From NCBI RefSeq assembly GCF_018998565.1, contig NZ_JAHNZO010000018.1, forward strand, positions 99,883-163,882: a stretch of DNA of 64,000 nt. The letters are read 5' to 3'. Under the pieces are notes generated by a model that worked only from the letters and a program-made list of their open reading frames with translations, was not told where the DNA came from and did no database searches. Source of the stretch: Paenibacillus oleatilyticus. Its GTDB lineage: Bacteria > Bacillota > Bacilli > Paenibacillales > NBRC-103111. A program made the translations under genes and the position numbers. Numbering within the stretch: position 1 is the stretch's first letter; every line of letters begins with the position of its first letter. Below, piece by piece: positions 1 to 8,946 of this stretch.

Positions 1-2257
1 GCTCCAACGGCCGATTGTGCTGCAGCGTCACGTCGTCCCCGTACAGCTTGAGCGTCAGCGCTTCGCCTGCTTCCAGCGTAAGCCGGATGCTTTGACGGTC
101 GACATCCACGGCCAGCTTGCGTCCGCGGTATTGAAGCCGGAACGAGTACCGGTCCCACTGCCCCGGAATTGCAGGAGCCAGCGATAGCCCGCTCTCTTTC
201 AAGCGCAAGCCGGCAAAGCCGTAAACGATCGACATCCAGGTGCCGCCCATGTTCGCCATATGCAGGCCGTCCTTGGTATTGCCATGCGTGTTATCGAGAT
301 CCAGACGAGCCGTTTCGATAAAATAATCGTAAGCTTTGGCATCGTATCCCAGCTTGGAGGCCATAATACTGAAAATGCAGGAAGACAGCGACGAATCATG
401 GGTCGTGATCTTCTCGTAATAGGTATAAGAGTTGCGGATCGTCTCCAGCTCCTGCTCGTCCTCCAACAGGAAATGCGCGAGCACCGTATCCGCTTGCTTG
501 CACACCTGGTAACGGTAGAGCGTCAAAGGATGGTAATGCAGCAGCAGCGGGTATTTCTCTTCCGGCGTGTTTTCAAAATCCCAAACCGCTTTTTGCAGGA
601 ACGTATCGTCCTGGGGGTTAATGTTCAGCGCCGGATCGTACGGCAGGTATATACATTCCGCCGCCTGTTGCCATGCCTCCGCCTCCTGCTTCGTCACATT
701 CAGCCGCGCGCACAACCGGTCTAATGTTGCCGGGGCAATTTCGGCCAGCAGTCCGTATGCCTTGGCCGCCCACTTCAGATTATGCTTGGCCATGACGTTG
801 GTATAGTAGTTGTTGTTAACAACGCACGTATATTCGTCGGGACCGGTCACATTGTCGATCCGGAACTCGCCGTTCAAATAATGGCCCATATCCAGCCACA
901 GACGCGCCGTTTCGAACAGCAATTCGGCACCATACGTCTTCATGAATTCGTCGTCTTGGGTGCCGAGATAATACTGGATGTAGCTGTAGGCGATATCCCC
1001 GCTAATATGATACTGGGCCGTGCCCGACGGGAAGAACGACGAGCATTCCGTCCCGGAAATCGTGCGCCATGGGAACAAGGCTCCTTGCTTATGCCCCATT
1101 TCTTTGGCCCGGGCCCGGGCCTGATCCAAGGTCGAATAACGGTAAATCAGCAGTTGGCGGGCAATTTCCGGCTTCGTCATCAGAAAGACCGGGAACATGT
1201 AAATTTCCGTATCCCAGAAATAATGGCCTTCGTAACCTTCCCCGGACAAGCCCTTGGCCGAAATATTGCTGTATTCGTCCCGGCCGACCGACTGGAGCAG
1301 ATGATAGAGGTTGAAGCGGATGCCTTCCTGCAGGCTGCCGTCTCCTTCGATATGGATGTCGGCGTTTGCCCAAAAGTCGTCGAGGTACGTTTTTTGGGCA
1401 TCCAGCAGATCTTCAAACGTCAGCCCGCCGAGCTGTTCATGTATGCCGATGGCTTGTTCAACGAGATTGTCCCGGTGGCGCAAAGTATCCGTATATACAT
1501 TCCATTTCGTCACCCGAACCGGTTCGGTCAAATGGAATGTCAGCACGGTTTCGCCGTTTGCGCTCCTGACTTCGGCCGCGCCGGATGCCGAATGACGGCT
1601 GACGCAAGCCGTTTTCAAGCCGGAAGCCAGGGTGCGGTCCACTGCGTAGACGTAGCCTTGCTTTTCTCCAGCTTCCTCCACTTGCAGACGTTTGGAATGG
1701 CCGGAGGCGACCCGGGGATCGTTCGGATCGGCGAAGTTGGACACGTCTCCGTTGACGGTCGACACCACTTTGACCCGTCCGGTGAAATTGACCGGCTCGA
1801 TCCGAAGATCGATCGCAAACAATTCTCTCACGGTCATGGAAACGACGCGCCGGAAGTGGAGCTTCACTTCTTTGCCGCCCGGAGAACGCCAGTGCACCGT
1901 TCTTTCGGAATAGCCGCGGTCAAGGTGAAGCCGCCGCTCGTAAGCAACCGCTTCCCCGGCAAATACAGAGAACTCTTCTTCGTCGTCGCTCAAATAGATC
2001 TTGATCGTTTGCGCGTCGATGATATTGAGCAGCTTCTGCTGGGTCCCCGGGAAGGCGTAAAGCTTTTCTCCGTAAGGGATTTCGATCACATCATGAAACG
2101 CGTTCTGATACGTGCCCCGAATCGAGACCATCTCCGGGCGGTAGCCTTCTTCAAAGTTGCCGCGAACGCCAAGATACCCGTTGCCTAAAGAAAATAAGCT
2201 TTCCAGATTCAGCAAAGCTTTCGGAGTCAATTCATTGTTCGTCAATGTCCATGTCAC
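1..2257 (-). CDS. GH65-family glycoside phosphorylase, 3' end beyond window
   Basis: Open minus-strand frame of 752 codons running off the left edge. Known members phosphorolyse alpha-glucobioses such as maltose, kojibiose or nigerose to beta-glucose-1-phosphate plus glucose in the cytoplasm. Seen: the N-terminal motif ALxNGYLGVRGNFEEGY-like near residue 25, the FWDTEIYMFP segment, and VTGPDEY followed by NNNYYTN, whose Glu is the family's catalytic acid; there is no signal peptide. Family length is about 750-790, so only a short tail is missing. GTG start chosen because GGGAG lies nine bases upstream and homology begins at once. It stands alone behind a promoter whose spacer is an operator palindrome, suggesting LacI-type control. 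The disaccharide specificity cannot be told from the sequence. Confidence 0.9.
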   Translation of the reverse strand, partial: MTWTLTNNELTPKALLNLESLFSLGNGYLGVRGNFEEGYRPEMVSIRGTYQNAFHDVIEIPYGEKLYAFPGTQQKLLNIIDAQTIKIYLSDDEEEFSVFAGEAVAYERRLHLDRGYSERTVHWRSPGGKEVKLHFRRVVSMTVRELFAIDLRIEPVNFTGRVKVVSTVNGDVSNFADPNDPRVASGHSKRLQVEEAGEKQGYVYAVDRTLASGLKTACVSRHSASGAAEVRSANGETVLTFHLTEPVRVTKWNVYTDTLRHRDNLVEQAIGIHEQLGGLTFEDLLDAQKTYLDDFWANADIHIEGDGSLQEGIRFNLYHLLQSVGRDEYSNISAKGLSGEGYEGHYFWDTEIYMFPVFLMTKPEIARQLLIYRYSTLDQARARAKEMGHKQGALFPWRTISGTECSSFFPSGTAQYHISGDIAYSYIQYYLGTQDDEFMKTYGAELLFETARLWLDMGHYLNGEFRIDNVTGPDEYTCVVNNNYYTNVMAKHNLKWAAKAYGLLAEIAPATLDRLCARLNVTKQEAEAWQQAAECIYLPYDPALNINPQDDTFLQKAVWDFENTPEEKYPLLLHYHPLTLYRYQVCKQADTVLAHFLLEDEQELETIRNSYTYYEKITTHDSSLSSCIFSIMASKLGYDAKAYDYFIETARLDLDNTHGNTKDGLHMANMGGTWMSIVYGFAGLRLKESGLSLAPAIPGQWDRYSFRLQYRGRKLAVDVDRQSIRLTLEAGEALTLKLYGDDVTLQHNRPLE

Positions 2258-2282
2258 CGCTTATCACTCCCGGAACGTAAAA

Positions 2283-2311
2283 TTAGTATTTGAAAAGCTT
2301 TTCAAATTCAA
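2283..2311 (-). promoter_or_regulatory. Promoter of the GH65 gene with operator in the spacer
   Basis: Minus strand reads TTGAAT (2311-2306), 17 bases, TACTAA (2288-2283). The 17-base spacer is part of the 20-bp perfect palindrome at 2288-2307, so a bound repressor would block polymerase directly. Promoter call is by eye. Confidence 0.55.
2288..2307. promoter_or_regulatory. Operator palindrome O1 (LacI-type)
   Basis: Perfect 20-bp palindrome ATTTGAAAAGCTTTTCAAAT. Its core TGAAAAGCTTTTCA recurs exactly at 2485-2498. Even-centred palindromes of this kind are typical of LacI-family regulators of sugar genes; the regulator itself is not in the window. Confidence 0.7.
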
Positions 2312-2484
2312 CCAAAGCATGTCATCAAGCCTATCGAATCCTTCCACTCTATTATTAGTGAGATTGCAGGTAGTTGTAAAGTGGTTTTTTTCGCGGGTTT
2401 TACTTTGATTTTTGCCGTTGGACCGTGTTAGCTTAACACTATCGAGAGAAGCCACGGATTTCCCGTTTTTCGAGGCGAAATGAA

Positions 2485-2498
2485 TGAAAAGCTTTTCA
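2485..2498. promoter_or_regulatory. Second copy of the operator core (O2)
   Basis: TGAAAAGCTTTTCA, identical to the core of O1 and centred 194 bp from it, upstream of the GH65 promoter. Two-site arrangement is compatible with looping or with a second promoter. The rest of the 2312-2590 gap shows no convincing gene. Confidence 0.6.
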
Positions 2499-2592
2499 AA
2501 TCTACGCCCACATTTCCAACCGATCGACAACTACCCGCGTATTGTCATCATGGTACTCATTGGATGGAGGCACATGTTCATAATGAACAAAT

Positions 2593-2614
2593 AGAGCTTC
2601 AAAGTTGAAGCTCT
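2593..2614 (-). terminator. Hairpin after alaT
   Basis: Ten-bp arms AGAGCTTCAA / TTGAAGCTCT just beyond the alaT stop, followed on the minus strand by a weak T-rich stretch (CTATTTGTTC). Probable end of the ddlR-ddl-alaT operon; the very short loop and weak U-tract lower confidence. Confidence 0.5.
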
Positions 2615-2640
2615 CTCCAGTTCCATGTGCTGAATTATCA

Positions 2641-3825
2641 TCAAACCGGCTGCATCACCTGCATAAACCTTCCCATCCGTTCCAGCGCCTTCTCCAAATC
2701 GACGAGCGAGGTTGCATAGGAACAGCGAATAAAACCCTCTCCTCCTGATCCAAATACATGTCCCGGTACAACCGCCACCTTCGCTTCCTCCAGCAGCCGA
2801 AGAGCGAACCGCTCGGATGACATGCCGGTAGAAGCCATGGAAGGGAAAGCATAGAAAGCCCCCTCAGGCTCGTGACAGACCAGCCCGATTGCATTCAAGC
2901 CGGCCACAAACAGCTTGCGGCGTTCATTGTAGCTCGCCATCATCTCATCCTTGGCAGCCAAGCCATGACGCAAGGATTCAAGCGCGGCAATCTGTGCAAT
3001 GGTGGGAGCACACATGGCCGTGTACTGGTGAATTTTCAGCATGCCGGCAATCAGCTCACGCGGTCCGCACGCATAGCCTATCCGCCAGCCTGTCATCGCG
3101 AACGCTTTGGAAAAGCCGCTGATGACAATCGTACGCTCCTTCATGCCTGGCAAGGAGGCGATACTGACATGCCTCCTCCCATAAGTTAGTTCGGCATAGA
3201 CTTCATCCGAAATGACAACCAGATTATGTTTCATAACGAGCTCTGCGATCGGCAGCCAATCCTGCTCTGTCATAACTGTTCCGGTCGGATTACACGGATA
3301 ATTGATCATCAAAACCTTTGAATGAGGCGTAATTGCCGCTTGCAGCGCTTGCGGGGTAAGCTTGAACTGTTCCTCTGCCGCAGCCGCCACCTCCACGATT
3401 TTACCGCCATGCAGATGGGTAATCGGTTCATAGGCAATGTAGCTTGGCGCCGGAATCAGCACCTCGTCACCTGGATCGATCACTGCCCGCAGCGCCAGGT
3501 CGACGGCTTCACTGCTCCCTACTGTCACGATGATTTCCTGCTCGGGGTCGTAGGAAAGCGCGAAGCTGTTGGCAAAATAAGCCGAGAGCTCCTCCCGCAG
3601 CTCCATCAGGCCGGCATTCGAAGTATATTTCGTCTGCCCTTCACGCAATGCCTGAATGCAAGCTTCACGTACCTTTTCCGGGGTAACGAAATCTGGCTCT
3701 CCGACTCCAAGGGCGATTGTATCTCCGCCTGCCGCATTCAGATCAAAAAAAGCGCGTATGCCCGATGGCCGAATATCCCGTACACGCGAGGATAAAAACC
3801 GCCCTGTACCCTCTTTACTAAGCAT
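2641..3825 (-). CDS. alaT: Alanine transaminase, AlaT/YugH type
   Basis: 394-residue fold-type I PLP aminotransferase, cytoplasmic. Seen: substrate-binding GVGEPDF near the N-terminus, YPCNPTG, SDEVYAEL, and the PLP lysine in SGFSKAFAMTGWR. From memory it closely resembles B. subtilis AlaT, which makes L-alanine from pyruvate and glutamate. The ATG at 3825 is preferred over an in-frame ATG at 3873 because the latter would lie deep inside ddl; from 3825 the overlap with the ddl stop is only 8 bp, indicating translational coupling. Third gene of ddlR-ddl-alaT, where it would feed L-alanine toward D-Ala-D-Ala. A related aspartate or aromatic transaminase activity cannot be excluded. Confidence 0.85.
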   Translation of the reverse strand: MLSKEGTGRFLSSRVRDIRPSGIRAFFDLNAAGGDTIALGVGEPDFVTPEKVREACIQALREGQTKYTSNAGLMELREELSAYFANSFALSYDPEQEIIVTVGSSEAVDLALRAVIDPGDEVLIPAPSYIAYEPITHLHGGKIVEVAAAAEEQFKLTPQALQAAITPHSKVLMINYPCNPTGTVMTEQDWLPIAELVMKHNLVVISDEVYAELTYGRRHVSIASLPGMKERTIVISGFSKAFAMTGWRIGYACGPRELIAGMLKIHQYTAMCAPTIAQIAALESLRHGLAAKDEMMASYNERRKLFVAGLNAIGLVCHEPEGAFYAFPSMASTGMSSERFALRLLEEAKVAVVPGHVFGSGGEGFIRCSYATSLVDLEKALERMGRFMQVMQPV

Positions 3826-4756
3826 GCCGCACCATCCCCCATTCCAGTTCCCGCTCATGAAGCGAGCTGGCAATAATACGGTCCAGCAGTTGGGTAAAGG
3901 TTACACCCGCAGCCGCCGCACTCTTCGGAAGCAGGCTGCCCGCGGTCATTCCCGGTAAAGTGTTCACTTCCAGCACGTAAGGCGTATCCTGACACAAAAT
4001 CATATCGACCCTTGCATAAACCTTGCATTGCAGCAGCCGGTAGCTGGTCAGCGCCGCCTCGCGCACACGCTGCTCAATAACGGGAAGAAGCTGGATCACC
4101 TTTTCCTCAGCGCCGCCGGCCTCATATTTCGCTTTGTAGTCGAACCACTCCGAATGCGCGGAGCGAATACCGATTATCGGCCATACCTCGCCATCCACGA
4201 TCGGGCAGGTGAGCTCCGTCCCTTGAATATAGGGCTCAATCAAGATCGCTTGATCCAAGCTGCAAGCCTCCTGAACAGCCGGCAGCAGCTCCTTCTCATT
4301 ATGAACAAGCTGGATGCCGATGCTGGATCCCCCCGTATTCGGCTTCACAATAACCGGATAGCCCAGCCGCTCCACCGCCTGCGGATCATAATCGTCCATC
4401 CCCTGCCAGCAAAGGCCTGCAGGCGTATGCACACCCGCTGCCTTCAGCAGCATCTTGGTCAGGTGCTTATTCATGCATAGACTGCTAGCCAGGACACCGC
4501 TGCCTGTATATGGAATGCCCAGCGTCTCCAGCGCTCCCTGCACCGTACCGTCCTCGCCATATTGGCCATGCAGCGCCAGCAGCGCGAGATCGATGCCTGC
4601 CTGCTGAACCTGTGCGATTAAATCCGCTCGCTGATCGATCACAATGGGAACCACCTCATAGCGGCTGCGATCCAAATGATGGATCATCTCCTGACCTGTC
4701 AGCAGAGAAACCTCACGCTCAGAGGAAATACCGCCCATAATAACGCCAATTTTCAT
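3818..4756 (-). CDS. ddl: D-alanine--D-alanine ligase
   Basis: ATP-grasp ligase of about 312 residues joining two D-alanines for peptidoglycan precursors. Seen: GGISSEREVS at the N-terminus, LHGQYGEDGTVQG, PYTGSGVLAS, IVKPNTGGSSIG, and EVNTLPGMT near the C-terminus. The three residues equivalent to E. coli DdlB Glu15, Ser150 and Tyr216 are all present (ISSER, GGSS, DYKAKY), which is the D-Ala-D-Ala rather than D-Ala-D-Lac pattern. Start at the second of two adjacent ATGs, five bases after GAGGTG; the ATG at 4759 is possible. It lies 33 bp downstream of its probable regulator and overlaps alaT. Confidence 0.93.
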   Translation of the reverse strand: MKIGVIMGGISSEREVSLLTGQEMIHHLDRSRYEVVPIVIDQRADLIAQVQQAGIDLALLALHGQYGEDGTVQGALETLGIPYTGSGVLASSLCMNKHLTKMLLKAAGVHTPAGLCWQGMDDYDPQAVERLGYPVIVKPNTGGSSIGIQLVHNEKELLPAVQEACSLDQAILIEPYIQGTELTCPIVDGEVWPIIGIRSAHSEWFDYKAKYEAGGAEEKVIQLLPVIEQRVREAALTSYRLLQCKVYARVDMILCQDTPYVLEVNTLPGMTAGSLLPKSAAAAGVTFTQLLDRIIASSLHERELEWGMVRHA

Positions 4757-4789
4757 CATGACACCTCATTTTAGCTCTTTTCTTCATCG

Positions 4790-6280
4790 TTATATCTCAA
4801 GAAAGCTGCGCGCCTGTTTGCCGATGATTTGAATTCCCCGCTCGATATTTTCATCCGTTACCTGTGAAAACCCAAGCCGCAATGTATTCGTCCCTTCGCC
4901 TTCATGAATAAAAAACTTGTCTCCCGGTGTAAAAATAACGCCCTGTTCCGTGCAGGCTTCCAGCAGCCGGCGTGTATTTACGCCTGTCGGGAAGGTGAGG
5001 AACAAATGCAAGCCCCCGTCGCCGGACAGCTGCGCCTCAGGAAGATGCGCTTCACAGCATGCCTTTGTCAGCTCATATTTGCGTTTATACTCCGTACGTG
5101 CTTTTTTTACATACTTATCGAAATTTCCGTTCAGCAAATATTGGTATAAAATCGATTGATCGATGGTTGAGGTATGAATGGTGCGTGCACGCTTAATGCT
5201 TTCCAGTGTACCGATCAGCGCCCGGTCTCCGAGCACCCAGCCGACTCGCAAGCCAGGGAACAGCACTTTGGAGAAGCTGCCAATATAGATGACTCCGTTC
5301 CCTTGCCCTGCTGTCGCTATTAACGGCGCAACATGTGCTCCCGAGTAACGCAGCTCCTCATTGAATCCATCCTCGATTACCGGGATCTGATAGCGCATCA
5401 TTAGTTTCATAACGGCGCTGCGCTTGGCTGGCGACATGACGATGCCTGTCGGATTGTGATAAGAAGGAGTCAAATAGGCCAGATCGAAGCGGTTTGGCTG
5501 CTTCTGCAACACCGCCTCCAGCCGCTCCACATCCATTCCGTCACGCTCCATCGGAATGCCGGTAATCTCAAATCCTTGCAGCTTCAAATTTTTGATCGCC
5601 GTATGATGGGTCGGATTTTCGCAAATGGCCGCTCCGCGGCGCGCAGAAGGGCGCAATGCCGATAGTACAATGTCAAAGCCTTCTGTAAACCCGCCTGTAA
5701 TCAGCATATCCTTGCCGCTTATATCGACGCCCTTGTTCTCCATATAATGCATCAGGTAATCGATCAGCGGCTTATAGCCCTTGGCATAGCCGTAGTTGAG
5801 CAGCACCTGCCCTTCGATGGCCATCCGGTCCATAAAGGCTCGCCTGACATCCCCCAGATCAAACAGCTGCTCATCCGGAGCGATGCTTGTGAACGAGATG
5901 GCTCCTTTTTTGCCGCGAATGCCCTGCTTCATCCTATCCAGCTCTACAGCCGATACAGCATACTCGTTCATTCTTGCTTTCCAGTCGATCTGCCAGGCGG
6001 CGGAGCCGTCAGCTCCTCCGTGGTCTGCAGCCGACTGGCCCACCATGGCGGCCACATAGCTGCCCTTGCCGGGAATCGCATACGTAAACCCGTCATCCTC
6101 CAGACCTTCGTAGGCGGCAATGACGGTATTGCGGCTCACCTTAAGCAGACCGCTCATTTCTCGTGTGGAGGGCAGCTTCTGATCCCCTTGAAGCGACCCT
6201 TTTATAATTAAACGTTTGACGTATTCTTTTACTTGTATCGCGACCGGACGGTCACCGACGAGCTTGAAATCCTGGAACAT
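4790..6280 (-). CDS. ddlR: MocR/GabR-type PLP-dependent regulator, probable DdlR
   Basis: 496 residues: N-terminal GntR winged helix (LPSTREMSGLLKVSRNTV, about residues 37-57) followed by an aminotransferase-fold domain with the Schiff-base lysine in IGSFSKVLFPGLRVGW. Such proteins use PLP to sense a substrate and do not usually catalyse. In Brevibacillus a MocR protein, DdlR, activates ddl; here the gene is immediately upstream of ddl in the same orientation, so this role is the natural inference, with PdxR or GabR as alternatives. ATG at 6280 follows GGGGG by nine bases. Whether it autoregulates cannot be judged; no clear promoter was picked out upstream. Confidence 0.85.
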   Translation of the reverse strand: MFQDFKLVGDRPVAIQVKEYVKRLIIKGSLQGDQKLPSTREMSGLLKVSRNTVIAAYEGLEDDGFTYAIPGKGSYVAAMVGQSAADHGGADGSAAWQIDWKARMNEYAVSAVELDRMKQGIRGKKGAISFTSIAPDEQLFDLGDVRRAFMDRMAIEGQVLLNYGYAKGYKPLIDYLMHYMENKGVDISGKDMLITGGFTEGFDIVLSALRPSARRGAAICENPTHHTAIKNLKLQGFEITGIPMERDGMDVERLEAVLQKQPNRFDLAYLTPSYHNPTGIVMSPAKRSAVMKLMMRYQIPVIEDGFNEELRYSGAHVAPLIATAGQGNGVIYIGSFSKVLFPGLRVGWVLGDRALIGTLESIKRARTIHTSTIDQSILYQYLLNGNFDKYVKKARTEYKRKYELTKACCEAHLPEAQLSGDGGLHLFLTFPTGVNTRRLLEACTEQGVIFTPGDKFFIHEGEGTNTLRLGFSQVTDENIERGIQIIGKQARSFLEI

Positions 6281-6328
6281 CCTTCATCGCCCCCATCTCT
6301 AATGATGGCATGGAAAACGAGAGAAAAA

Positions 6329-6369
6329 AAGAACCACCGCACTGGATTTTTCATCCTTCGGTGGTTCTT
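6329..6369 (-). terminator. Intrinsic terminator of the DUF2325 gene
   Basis: Eleven-bp arms AAGAACCACCG (6329-6339) and CGGTGGTTCTT (6359-6369); on the minus strand the stem is followed by a run of T. It closes the transcription unit that begins near 11.74 kb. Confidence 0.85.
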
Positions 6370-6399
6370 CCCGTAATATTTGCCATCCAGGCTGGCCAT

Positions 6400-8361
6400 T
6401 CATGTCTGCTTCCGTCTAATTAACTCCCGATTTTCCCACAGAAGCATGCGCAAATTAGATTTAGATCCTTGAATAACAAAATGCGGAATTTGTTTTTGCT
6501 TTGCAATTTCAACGCAGCTCCAGGTAGCTCGATGCGATGTGGCGGTCAGTAGAAAAAATAAGGCATCGGCTTTGCTTAAATCCGCGTGAATTCGCTCCGG
6601 GGCATCACCGCTATCATGGATGAGGCTTGCGCCCGTCTCCGCCACAACCCCCTCGAACCATTTCCGCAAACCGCCGACAATGACAATTTTACAGTTTTCC
6701 AAGAATGGAACGGGCTTCGGTTTCTCGGCTTGCCTCCGGAGTAAAGATGGCTTATACGCTTTAAATTCTTGCTCGGCCACAGACTGTTTTGTTTTCCGGT
6801 ACAATCGGGATAATCGGGCAAACCGCCCTTCGTCAGCCACATTGAATAGACATGGATCTCCGTCGTTAGGCTGTTGGATTTCAATGTCCCGTCGGTGCAA
6901 TGGATATCGATTTTGTGCATTGTTAATGTCTACACAGTACCAGGTGAAATAATCCCCGAGCTCGACATATCCATCGAATTGGCGGATCGGAGCATAAGTA
7001 TCGTCTCCTTGAAGCAAGAGCTCAATTTCATAGAGTGTCATGCCGTTTTGTTGCTTGCCTGGCGAGCATTGGACTTCGGCTTCATGCTCAAGTCCGTGTT
7101 GATGGACCATCGATTCCGTAACGTTAAACGATTTTCCATCCTCTAGTACGACGTACCCGCCATGATCCCTTCGATAGAACGTACCGACACAAGATTGCCG
7201 GCTCGCCTCGGGTTCGCTTGGAACCGGTTCAAACGAAGGATCGCTTACCTGTACAGGATCTTGCGGTTGCGCCTGCCCGGTTTCTTGCCGAAACTGCTCC
7301 AAAAGATCGGTCAAGTCAAAAATTTTCCTTATCTGCGTCCGAAGAACAGACGCGTTCTCCGGATTGGCTCGTCGAAGCTCGTAATAAAGCTTGTCCGACT
7401 CCGGCAGCAAGGATTTTAAAAGAAGCGCGATAAGCTCTTGTGTGTTCCCCTGCCCCTTCCGCTCATGCCGTTGTTTCCATTGTTCCAATTCATGCTCCGC
7501 TTTTACCGCATTGGCTTTCATTTCCTGGACTTTCAACTCAGCTTTTTTCACCAGATCTTGCAATTCGTTTTTTTCCTTATTCAGACGATGCAGCCGTGCT
7601 TCCAGCTGATTCCGGTAGGCTTCCGCTTCCTCCTTTTGCTTCTGCGCTTCTTCTTTCAAAATCAGCAGCTCCGCCGCTAATTGCTGCTTTTCTCTTTCGA
7701 TTTGCTCCAGCTTTTTCGATTGAGCTCCAAGCTCCTTGCGCAACTGCTCGGCTTCCTTTTCCCTGGTCTGGCGTAAGGCAAACTCATTCTTCAGCTTTTG
7801 CTCAATAACAGAATACTTTTCGTCGTTGGAACGGTCATCTTGCGGGCTCTTCGCTTCCGGAGCCTTCTCTTTTATGCCTTCTTCAAACTCTCTTATGGCC
7901 TCTTCCCAAGATGTTCTTCCTGTCGCGCGGCCAGGATGAAACCGAAGAGCCCAATAAACATGCCATCGCCCAAATTTTAAGATATTATCCTCTTTCGTAG
8001 CCAGAAATGTTTCCAGAGAGCCAGAAGATTCGTTTTTCAACAAATCGAACACGGTGAATATGATAACCCAACAAAGTCGTTCTCGATCGGAAGTGAGGTA
8101 ATGTTTTTGCAGCTGGAAGAGTAATTTTTGAAAGAGTGCATCGGGAAATTTCTTATACCTGGAGAAAACGATGGGGAAATTTAAGAAATGGGCTATGGCT
8201 CGTTTTTGCTGAACGGATAGTTCCTTCATTAAAAATCTGAACTTATCGATCGGGAAAGGGATACTTATCTCTTCTTGTATCGCTTGCATAAAAGTTGGCT
8301 TTTGTTCCTCATATCCCTCGGTTAAGGAGCTAATTTGACGGACTTCGGCCTTTTCGCTCAT
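6400..8361 (-). CDS. Large coiled-coil protein with C-terminal DUF2325 domain
   Basis: 653 residues, no signal peptide or membrane segment. Residues 1-165 are an unassigned helical region; about 180-300 is a long, charged coiled coil (Glu/Lys/Gln/Leu heptads); 390-450 looks like a small beta domain; 556-645 matches DUF2325, with IVIVGGLRKWFEGV at its start and the SHRATWSC segment later, an unknown-function domain with a nucleotide-binding-like glycine turn. Start at 8361 because AGGAGG sits six bases before this ATG; the in-frame ATG at 8367 abuts the Shine-Dalgarno. Last gene of the DUF6530-MoxR-VWA-GIY-YIG unit, separated from it by about 200 bp with an inverted repeat, so it may have its own promoter. 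Function unknown. Confidence 0.75.
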   Translation of the reverse strand: MSEKAEVRQISSLTEGYEEQKPTFMQAIQEEISIPFPIDKFRFLMKELSVQQKRAIAHFLNFPIVFSRYKKFPDALFQKLLFQLQKHYLTSDRERLCWVIIFTVFDLLKNESSGSLETFLATKEDNILKFGRWHVYWALRFHPGRATGRTSWEEAIREFEEGIKEKAPEAKSPQDDRSNDEKYSVIEQKLKNEFALRQTREKEAEQLRKELGAQSKKLEQIEREKQQLAAELLILKEEAQKQKEEAEAYRNQLEARLHRLNKEKNELQDLVKKAELKVQEMKANAVKAEHELEQWKQRHERKGQGNTQELIALLLKSLLPESDKLYYELRRANPENASVLRTQIRKIFDLTDLLEQFRQETGQAQPQDPVQVSDPSFEPVPSEPEASRQSCVGTFYRRDHGGYVVLEDGKSFNVTESMVHQHGLEHEAEVQCSPGKQQNGMTLYEIELLLQGDDTYAPIRQFDGYVELGDYFTWYCVDINNAQNRYPLHRRDIEIQQPNDGDPCLFNVADEGRFARLSRLYRKTKQSVAEQEFKAYKPSLLRRQAEKPKPVPFLENCKIVIVGGLRKWFEGVVAETGASLIHDSGDAPERIHADLSKADALFFLLTATSHRATWSCVEIAKQKQIPHFVIQGSKSNLRMLLWENRELIRRKQT

Positions 8362-8482
8362 GAACATCCTCCTATTTCATGATTAAAACACCATAATTTA
8401 GGATTCGATGCTCAATTCCTAATTCCTCCAATTTATACAGAAATACTTAGGACCCAGTTAAAATTCCCTGCATTCCCGGGCT

Positions 8483-8534
8483 CCCCGCAAAGCGCCCGGA
8501 TTTCCCTTCCTTGATTCAACCTTGCTTTGCGGGG
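8483..8534. repeat. Inverted repeat between GIY-YIG and DUF2325 genes
   Basis: Eleven-bp perfect arms CCCCGCAAAGC (8483-8493) and GCTTTGCGGGG (8524-8534) with a 30-base loop. There is no U-tract on the minus strand, so it may be a processing or attenuation hairpin rather than a standard terminator. Confidence 0.5.
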
Positions 8535-8557
8535 CGGTGCAGCGACCGGAAGCGGAT

Positions 8558-8917
8558 TCACTGTCTTGGCGGCTTGTTATATCCTCTGTCCCCGTAGGGC
8601 TGCAATTTCTCCAGCCACGGTTTTTCCATCATTTTGAGCTCCCACTTCATATCCGTCACATCGTCCGTTTTCTGCTCCTCCAATACCTCATAGGTGAAGG
8701 CTTCAGCCCCGAGCTCCTTCCAATCCTTTTGCAGCTCTAAATTGGCGAATCTCCCCATATCCAGCTGCATCTTGATGGTCATCCATTTGTTTTTCAAGTT
8801 CGGATAGCTGTCCACGTAAATTTTGCCGCTGACTTTGTTTGTAATTTGGATGACACCCATGTAAGTCTTAATCTGCTTAAATTCCTCCAGCAGCTCCTTG
8901 CGTTTGCTCTTATCCAT
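8558..8917 (-). CDS. Small GIY-YIG-like protein with degenerate motifs
   Basis: 119 residues. It resembles a short Firmicute GIY-YIG nuclease-like family; the signature strands read GVI and YVD instead of GIY and YIG (MGVIQIT...GKIYVDSYPN), followed by a helix with MGRFANLELQKDW. Loss of the tyrosine and of the second glycine suggests a non-catalytic or altered nuclease. ATG at 8917 is chosen because homology starts there and AAGGAG precedes it; an in-frame ATG at 8950 overlaps the VWA stop. It directly follows the VWA gene in one transcription unit. Confidence 0.7.
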   Translation of the reverse strand: MDKSKRKELLEEFKQIKTYMGVIQITNKVSGKIYVDSYPNLKNKWMTIKMQLDMGRFANLELQKDWKELGAEAFTYEVLEEQKTDDVTDMKWELKMMEKPWLEKLQPYGDRGYNKPPRQ

Positions 8918-8946
8918 TGTTTTGCTTCTCCTTCCGGGCCCGTACA

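Noticed and set aside
782..2188. 468-codon plus-strand open frame
   Set aside because: It is antisense to the GH65 gene, whose motifs are unambiguous on the minus strand; the frame is a composition artefact.
2264..2530. 88-codon minus frame upstream of GH65
   Set aside because: It spans both operators and the promoter, has no homology and no ribosome site.
3818..4756. Possible D-Ala-D-Lac (vancomycin-resistant) ligase because of Phe in WFDYKAKY
   Set aside because: Counting along E. coli DdlB puts specificity residue Tyr216 at the last Tyr of DYEAKY, which is conserved here; Glu15 and Ser150 equivalents are present too.
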